From the NCBI RefSeq assembly GCF_001612825.1, contig NZ_BDBE01000012.1, forward strand, positions 1 to 64,000: a DNA stretch of 64,000 nucleotides, read 5' to 3'. Source of the stretch: Nocardia caishijiensis NBRC 108228. GTDB taxonomy: Bacteria; Actinomycetota; Actinomycetes; Mycobacteriales; Mycobacteriaceae. Under the pieces are notes generated by a model. The model was not told where the DNA came from. It searched no databases and saw nothing but the letters and a program-made list of their open reading frames with translations. Below are positions 59,321-64,000 of this stretch, one piece after another (the first letter of the stretch is position 1; the number at the start of each line of letters is the position of its first letter). The position numbers and the translations under genes are program-made.

Positions 59321-60373
59321 TTGACCGAATTGGAACGGCTGGTGGGCCGGGTAGCTGATCCCGTTGTGCGGCAGTATCTCTCGATGGCCGACGACAGTAT
59401 CGTGGCGGTGCTGCCCTACGCGCTGGCCATCGCGGCGCGGCTCGACCTCGCCGATGCGTGCGCCTCCGATGGCTCGACGGTGGCTGAACTCGCGGACGCC
59501 ACCGGATTCGACGTCGAACCGCTGACGAGTCTCATGGCGGCCCTCGCCGGGGCAGGGTTCTTCGCGCGCGACGATCGTGGCCGTTTCACCTGCACGGAGT
59601 TGGGAGCGGTCCTTGGCGCGCGGTCGGCGGTGTCCATGCGGGCGACCCTGTCCAATGTCGACACCTACCGGGCTTGGTTGCGCGCGGTGGACGCGGTGGG
59701 GGACGGCCGAGCACTGCCCGCAGCGTCGGGGGAAGCCTTCTTCTCCGACAAGGCACAGACCCGAGAGTCGCAGCAGGCTTTCAGCACTCGAATGCGAGAA
59801 CGGAGCGAGCGCCTGTACAGCGGCGTGGCCAAGTTGCCGGTGTGGGGTGACGCGCACACCGTGTTGGACATCGGCGGTGGTACCGGCACTGTGCTCGCGG
59901 CAGTCCTGTGTGCCCAGCCCCACCTGAACGGCATATTGTTCGATCTCGACCCGGTGATCGACCTGGCGGCGACGCGATCCCCACTCGACCAGGTCCGAGC
60001 CAGATGCGCACTGGTGACCGGCAGCTTCTTCGAAGAGCTTCCAGAAAACGCCGACACCCATTTGCTGTGCAGTGTTCTGCACGACTGGGACGACGACAAG
60101 GCCGAGGACATACTGCGCGCGAGTGCACGGGCACTCCCGCCAGGCGGGCGTGTGCTGGTTTGTGAGCTCATCCTGCCGGAGACGGGTGAACCCGATCCCG
60201 CGCACTGGAGCGACCTCGGCATGCTCATGCTGCTCGGCGGCCGGGAACGCGGCCTGTCCGATTTCGACAAGCTGTTCGCCGCCGCCGGACTGATGCGCAC
60301 CCGGGTGCTGCCGGTCGGCATCTTCAGTCTCATCGAGGCAACCCCGGCAGCGCAGGCCGCGAGGGTCACCTGA
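59321..60373 (+). CDS. Family-2 SAM-dependent O-methyltransferase (MmcR/acetylserotonin OMT type)
   Basis: A 350-aa OMT of the plant/actinomycete polyketide type. An N-terminal winged-helix dimerisation part (TVAELADATGFDVEPL, FTCTELG) is followed by motif I VLDIGGGTGTV near 185 and the catalytic base His in HDWDDDKA near 254. These enzymes usually methylate aromatic hydroxyls. It is unrelated in fold details to the other OMT of this cluster, so two different hydroxyls (or one hydroxyl and an alternative acceptor) may be modified. TTG start at 59321 with AGGGGG 4-9 bases upstream; its stop overlaps the hpgT start (TGATG). Confidence 0.85.
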   Translation: MTELERLVGRVADPVVRQYLSMADDSIVAVLPYALAIAARLDLADACASDGSTVAELADATGFDVEPLTSLMAALAGAGFFARDDRGRFTCTELGAVLGARSAVSMRATLSNVDTYRAWLRAVDAVGDGRALPAASGEAFFSDKAQTRESQQAFSTRMRERSERLYSGVAKLPVWGDAHTVLDIGGGTGTVLAAVLCAQPHLNGILFDLDPVIDLAATRSPLDQVRARCALVTGSFFEELPENADTHLLCSVLHDWDDDKAEDILRASARALPPGGRVLVCELILPETGEPDPAHWSDLGMLMLLGGRERGLSDFDKLFAAAGLMRTRVLPVGIFSLIEATPAAQAARVT

Positions 60374-61707
60374 TGCCGCCGTCCGCTGGCGTGGGTGTGG
60401 GAGCAGCCCTGCGTCTGTCCGATCTGCATGGCAGCGTCGCCGACCCGGTGCTGGACACGATGAACTTCCTCAACGAGGTGACCGCGAGTCACCCCGATGC
60501 CATCTCGTTCGCTCCTGGACGGCCGTATGACGGATTCTTCGACACCGAACAGTTCTTCACCCATATTCGCCGCTACCTCGATCATCTCGCTGCGCGTGGT
60601 TGGTCACCCGAGCAGGTTCGCGGCGCGATGTTCCAGTACGGACCATCCGCCGGGGTGATTCGCGAACTCATCGCCGACTCGCTCGCCATCGATGAAGGCA
60701 TGGTGGTCGCGCCCGAGTCGATCGTGGTGACCGTGGGGTGCCAGGAGGCGATGTTCATCACCGTGCGCGCGCTGATGCGCGATCCCGACGACGTGCTGGT
60801 GGTTTCCAGCCCGTGCTACATGGGGATCATCGGAGCGGCCAAGCTGCTCGATGTCGACGTGGTCGCAGTCCCCGAACGCGCGGGCGGGCTCGCGTGCGCG
60901 GACTTGGCGACCACGATCTCGGACCTACGTAGGCGAGGACGGCGTGCCCGCGTCGTCTACGTGATGCCCGACCACGCCAACCCATCGGGCACGACCATGT
61001 CCCGCCCCGCACGCGACGAATTGCTCGCCCTGGCCGACCAGCTCGACCTGATCATCCTGGAGGACAGCCCGTATCGGCTGGTCAGCCCCGGCGTTCAACT
61101 GCCCACATTGAAGTCGCTCGACCGGCACCGCCGAGTCGTTCACCTCGGCTCATACGCCAAGAGCCTGTTTCCAGGTGCCAGGGTCGGTTATGCCGTGGCC
61201 GACCAGCCGGTGCTGAGGGACGGGGGCGGCGCAGGCCTGCTGGCCGACGAACTGGCCAAGATCAAGAGCATGGTCACCGTGAACACCTCGGCGCTGAGTC
61301 AAGCCGCGGTCGCCGGTGCGCTGCTGGCCACCGGCGGCCGGGTCTCTCAACTGAACACCGAGACCGCCGAGCATTACGGCGACATGATGCGGGCAACCCT
61401 GGACGGCCTCGAATCCATCTTTCCCGCCGAGCGGAGAGCCCGGCTCGGCGTCACGTGGAATGCGCCGAGCGGCGGCTTCTTCCTCACCCTGCGGGTGCCG
61501 TTCCGCGCGGACAACGCCGCGCTCGATCGGTCCGCGCGCGACTTCGCCGTCATTTGGACACCGATGACCTACTTCCACCCGGATGGCGGGGGCGAACGCG
61601 CCATCCGGCTCTCGACGAGCTATCTGACGCCGGCGAACGTGGACGAAGGACTACATCGACTCGCCGATTTCATCGAGTCAGAAGTCGCAAGCACGCGACT
61701 CGGCTGA
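60373..61707 (+). CDS. hpgT: 4-hydroxyphenylglycine aminotransferase
   Basis: A 444-aa fold-type I PLP aminotransferase. The N-terminal LRLSDLHGSVADPVLDTMNF (first 20 diagnostic) and AISFAPGRPYDGFFD are close to HpgT of glycopeptide producers. PLP residues: Asn203 (DHANPSG), Asp231 (LEDSPY) and Lys263 (GSYAKSLFPGAR). It transaminates 4-hydroxybenzoylformate to L-Hpg, using Tyr as donor and returning 4-hydroxyphenylpyruvate to HmaS. Its ATG overlaps the methyltransferase stop by one base, and hmaS follows after 22 bases, so the arm is one operon. Confidence 0.92.
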   Translation: MPPSAGVGVGAALRLSDLHGSVADPVLDTMNFLNEVTASHPDAISFAPGRPYDGFFDTEQFFTHIRRYLDHLAARGWSPEQVRGAMFQYGPSAGVIRELIADSLAIDEGMVVAPESIVVTVGCQEAMFITVRALMRDPDDVLVVSSPCYMGIIGAAKLLDVDVVAVPERAGGLACADLATTISDLRRRGRRARVVYVMPDHANPSGTTMSRPARDELLALADQLDLIILEDSPYRLVSPGVQLPTLKSLDRHRRVVHLGSYAKSLFPGARVGYAVADQPVLRDGGGAGLLADELAKIKSMVTVNTSALSQAAVAGALLATGGRVSQLNTETAEHYGDMMRATLDGLESIFPAERRARLGVTWNAPSGGFFLTLRVPFRADNAALDRSARDFAVIWTPMTYFHPDGGGERAIRLSTSYLTPANVDEGLHRLADFIESEVASTRLG

Positions 61708-61729
61708 CTCCGTACGCTGGAGAAGCACT

Positions 61730-62830
61730 ATGGGGGTTCCGCACATGGAGATCCGATCGATCGATCATGTCGAGTTGTTCGTCGCCGATGCGGAGGCGGC
61801 AGCCGCGCTGCTGTGCGACCGCTTGGGCTTCGTCGTGGCCGGTCGCGGTGACGCGACAACCGGTCTGCGCGGTTGCGTGACGGTGCTGCTGCGCCAAGGG
61901 GAGATCGCACTGCTGATCACCGCCGCCACCAGCCCCGACCATCGTGCGGCAGAGTACGTCGAACGGCATGGTGACGGCGTCGGCGTGATCGCGGTACGGG
62001 TCGACGACGCGCGAGCCGCCTTCGCGGCAGCAGTCGAGCACGGCGCTGTCCCGGTAGCCCCTGCGGCGACGTTCGGTCCGGCGGGTGCCGCCGTCACTTT
62101 CGCGTCGGTGATCGGCTTCGGCGACGTGGAACACCGCTTCGTCTCCCGCGATCTCCCCGATGGCCCCTTCGTTCCCGCGATCGAGGAGTCAGCCAGGGAA
62201 CGCGGGGACGATGCGTTGTTCACCCGAATCGATCACCTCGCCATATGCGTGCCTGCCGGCGCCCTCGCCGATGTGGTCCTGCGATACCAGGAGATCTTCG
62301 GGTTGCGGCAGATATTCGAGGAGCGGATCAGCGTCGGGTCGCAAGCCATGAACTCGGCGGTCGTCCAGAGCGCCTCCGAACGGTTGACGCTCACCATCCT
62401 CGAGCCCGATATCACCCGCGACCCAGGCCAGATCGACTCGTTCATCACGGCCCACGGAGGCGCGGGCGTACAGCACATCGCGTTCCTCACCGACGATATT
62501 CTGGAGGCGGTGCCGACGAGTACTGCCCGAGGCGTGCGTTTCCTCGCCACTCCGTCGACCTATTACGACATGCTCACTCAACGCGTCGGGCCGCTCGACA
62601 CTCCGGTCGATCATCTCCGCGAACTCAACGTTTTGGCCGATCGTGACCATTCGGGCATAGTGCTCCAGATCTTCACCGAGTCGTGGCACTCGCGGCGCAC
62701 GCTGTTCTACGAACTCATCGATCGGCGGGGCGCGCACAGCTTCGGCAGCAACAACATCCATGCCCTCTACGCGGCAGTGGAACGTCAGCGGACGACCGAA
62801 CCTGAACTCGGAGCGCGGGAGCCGCGATGA
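61730..62830 (+). CDS. hmaS: 4-hydroxymandelate synthase
   Basis: A 366-aa Fe(II) dioxygenase of the VOC/HPPD superfamily. Iron ligands are His169 (IDHLAI), His249 (VQHIAF) and Glu328 (LFYELI). The stretch SVGSQAMNSAVVQS and the end HSFGSNNIHALYAAVE match HmaS rather than primary-metabolism HPPD. It turns 4-hydroxyphenylpyruvate into L-4-hydroxymandelate, the first step of the Hpg route. ATG 61730 has GGAGAAG upstream; ATG 61745 is an alternative. Its stop overlaps the hmo start (ATGA). Confidence 0.92.
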   Translation: MGVPHMEIRSIDHVELFVADAEAAAALLCDRLGFVVAGRGDATTGLRGCVTVLLRQGEIALLITAATSPDHRAAEYVERHGDGVGVIAVRVDDARAAFAAAVEHGAVPVAPAATFGPAGAAVTFASVIGFGDVEHRFVSRDLPDGPFVPAIEESARERGDDALFTRIDHLAICVPAGALADVVLRYQEIFGLRQIFEERISVGSQAMNSAVVQSASERLTLTILEPDITRDPGQIDSFITAHGGAGVQHIAFLTDDILEAVPTSTARGVRFLATPSTYYDMLTQRVGPLDTPVDHLRELNVLADRDHSGIVLQIFTESWHSRRTLFYELIDRRGAHSFGSNNIHALYAAVERQRTTEPELGAREPR

Positions 62831-63921
62831 GGCTGACCCTCAGCGACTTCGCGTCGTCGGCCGAAGCGGTGCTCGCGCCCGAGGTGTGGGACTTCTTCGA
62901 GGGCGGTGCAGGCGAGGAGCGGACGTTGGCGGCCAACGTGGATGCCTTCGACCGACTGTGGCTGCGGCCGCTCGTCCTGCGCGGGGTCGGTCGTCCGGAG
63001 ACCGCGACCACGATTCTCGGTCGCCGATGGGACGCACCGGTCGCGGTGGCGCCCCTCGCCTACCAGACGCTCGCGCACGCGGATGGTGAGCTCGCGACGG
63101 TGCGTGGGATCGCCGCCGCGGCCGACGTGCCAGTGGTGATCAGTACTTTCGCCGGACGCGGTATAGATGAACTCGCGGGGATCGGCGGGGAACTGTGGCT
63201 CCAGGTCTACTGCCTGCGCGAACGCGCGATTACGCGTCGACTCATCGAACGCGCGGTGGACGCCGGGTTCGCGGCTCTCGTGTTGACCGTCGACACCCCG
63301 CACATGGGTCGGCGGCTGCGCGATCTGCGCAATGGTTTCCGCCTGCCGATCGGTGTGCGTCCGGCGAACCTCACCGGCGCCGATTTCGCGAATCCAGCCG
63401 AGCATGCGAAGGCTGAGTTCGATCATGGACTCGATTGGTCCGTGGTCGACTGGTTGCGCTCGGTCAGCCCGCTGCCGATTCTGCTCAAAGGCGTCATGAC
63501 CGACATCGACGCCGTCCGGGCGGTCGACGCGGGAGCGGACGGGATCATCGTGTCCAACCACGGCGGCCGACAACTCGACGGCGTACCCGCGACTCTCGCC
63601 GTGCTGCCCGAGATTGCCGACGCGGTGTCGGGGCGCGTCCCGGTCCTGCTCGACGGCGGCATTCGACGTGGCCGAGACGTGCTCGCCGCGCTGGCGCTCG
63701 GCGCCGACGCGGTCCTGCTCGGCCGTCCGATCCTGCATGGCCTCGCTGTCGACGGGAGCCGAGGCGTAACCGACGTGCTGCGGATCGTGCTCGACGAACT
63801 GACCGATGCGATGGCCCTCGCCGGTCTCCGCAGCATCGCGGATGTCGGCCCCGACCTCGTCCGACTCAGCCGCGGGCCATATCCACGAACCGGCTCAAAT
63901 GCAGCTGGTGGGCAACGGTGA
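62827..63921 (+). CDS. hmo: 4-hydroxymandelate oxidase
   Basis: A 364-aa FMN-dependent alpha-hydroxyacid oxidase. Signature SNHGGRQLDG carries catalytic His245; Lys221 (LLKGV), Tyr128 (LQVYCL) and the DGGIRRGRDV phosphate loop are in place. It oxidises 4-hydroxymandelate to 4-hydroxybenzoylformate, the substrate of HpgT. The last 18 codons run antisense over the 3' end of dnaB; homologues appear to stop near residue 350, so the tail GPYPRTGSNAAGGQR is probably an extension that uses a stop from the opposite strand. Confidence 0.92.
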   Translation: MRLTLSDFASSAEAVLAPEVWDFFEGGAGEERTLAANVDAFDRLWLRPLVLRGVGRPETATTILGRRWDAPVAVAPLAYQTLAHADGELATVRGIAAAADVPVVISTFAGRGIDELAGIGGELWLQVYCLRERAITRRLIERAVDAGFAALVLTVDTPHMGRRLRDLRNGFRLPIGVRPANLTGADFANPAEHAKAEFDHGLDWSVVDWLRSVSPLPILLKGVMTDIDAVRAVDAGADGIIVSNHGGRQLDGVPATLAVLPEIADAVSGRVPVLLDGGIRRGRDVLAALALGADAVLLGRPILHGLAVDGSRGVTDVLRIVLDELTDAMALAGLRSIADVGPDLVRLSRGPYPRTGSNAAGGQR

Positions 63922-64000
63922 TCGTCGCGGTCGGGCCGTTACGGTGCTTGCCGACGATGAGGTCGGCCTCGCCGCCGCGCGGGTCGTCGCGTTCGAAGGC
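63866..64000 (-). CDS. dnaB: Replicative DNA helicase DnaB, 3' end only
   Basis: Only the last 44 codons are in the window; the gene continues beyond the right edge. The translation contains AFERDDPRGGEADLIVGKHR and NGPTATITVAHQLHLSRF, which I recognise as the highly conserved C-terminus of actinobacterial DnaB (the final motor domain segment with KHRNGPTxxI). It ends in FVDMARG and TGA at 63866-63868. It is convergent with hmo and overlaps it by 56 bases, marking the core-genome border of the peptide cluster. Confidence 0.88.
   Translation of the reverse strand, partial: AFERDDPRGGEADLIVGKHRNGPTATITVAHQLHLSRFVDMARG

Noticed and set aside
31335..63921. Assignment to arylomycin, nocardicin, streptogramin B or glycopeptide clusters
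   Set aside because: Module number, position of E and nMT domains, lack of P450s, lack of Dpg genes and the FkbH-like split do not fit any of these as I know them.
1..64000. Mobile elements, CRISPR arrays, tRNA or rRNA genes
   Set aside because: No transposase, integrase, spaced direct-repeat array or tRNA-like cloverleaf was seen in any intergenic region.

Overview
The window looks like a chromosomal segment of a mycolic-acid actinomycete, most likely Nocardia. The evidence is the very high GC, a mycobacterial-type succinate dehydrogenase operon (Rv0247c-Rv0249c layout), a WS/DGAT acyltransferase, a KstR-like steroid-regulon operator, a secreted cutinase-like protein, a DUF5753/DUF397 regulator set, and a Nocardia/Mycobacterium-style dnaB 3' end at the right edge. 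I see no tRNA, rRNA, CRISPR array, insertion sequence or integrase. No gene-free stretch exceeds 300 bases.

1-31 kb is ordinary, mostly housekeeping or conserved accessory sequence. In order it holds a YdiJ-like FAD/Fe-S oxidoreductase, a 34-aa micropeptide, an HhH-GPD DNA glycosylase, an XRE-DUF5753 regulator with two DUF397 partners, sdhB-sdhA-sdhC (minus strand), a divergent thiolase that has lost both catalytic cysteines, alpha/beta hydrolases, an AAA ATPase, a secreted NlpC/P60 hydrolase, S4 and MBL proteins, an NAD-dependent epimerase-like protein, a flippase-like membrane protein with a kinase-like domain, a lipoprotein, a GntR regulator facing a ThrE-type exporter, a nitronate monooxygenase under a KstR-like box, WS/DGAT, a secreted ParB-like protein, a cutinase-like protein, DedA and another hydrolase. 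Perfect long inverted repeats sit between three convergent pairs, and CRP/GlxR-like palindromes occur in three intergenic regions.

31.3-63.9 kb is a nonribosomal peptide gene cluster placed against the 3' end of dnaB. Two divergent arms leave a 263-bp promoter region (59058-59320). Leftward: aromatic amino acid hydroxylase, class I O-methyltransferase, NRPS1 (5413 aa) and NRPS2 (3351 aa). Rightward: a family-2 O-methyltransferase, then HpgT, HmaS and Hmo, the enzymes for 4-hydroxyphenylglycine (Hpg). The assembly line reads C-A-T / C-A-T / C-A-T-E / C-A-T / C-[degenerate FkbH-like] | A-nMT-T / C-A-T / C-A-T-TE. That is seven modules, with an N-acylating-type first C domain, a D-Thr predicted at position 3 and an N-methyl residue at position 5.

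Points that make the cluster unusual: module 5 is split between its C and A domains, with an inactive-looking FkbH/HAD domain at the break; an aromatic amino acid hydroxylase stands where Hpg clusters usually carry a prephenate dehydrogenase, suggesting a phenylalanine-fed Hpg cycle; no A domain shows the canonical Hpg pocket by hand reading; and no MbtH protein, transporter or cluster regulator is visible in the window. I cannot match this architecture from memory to a described product.
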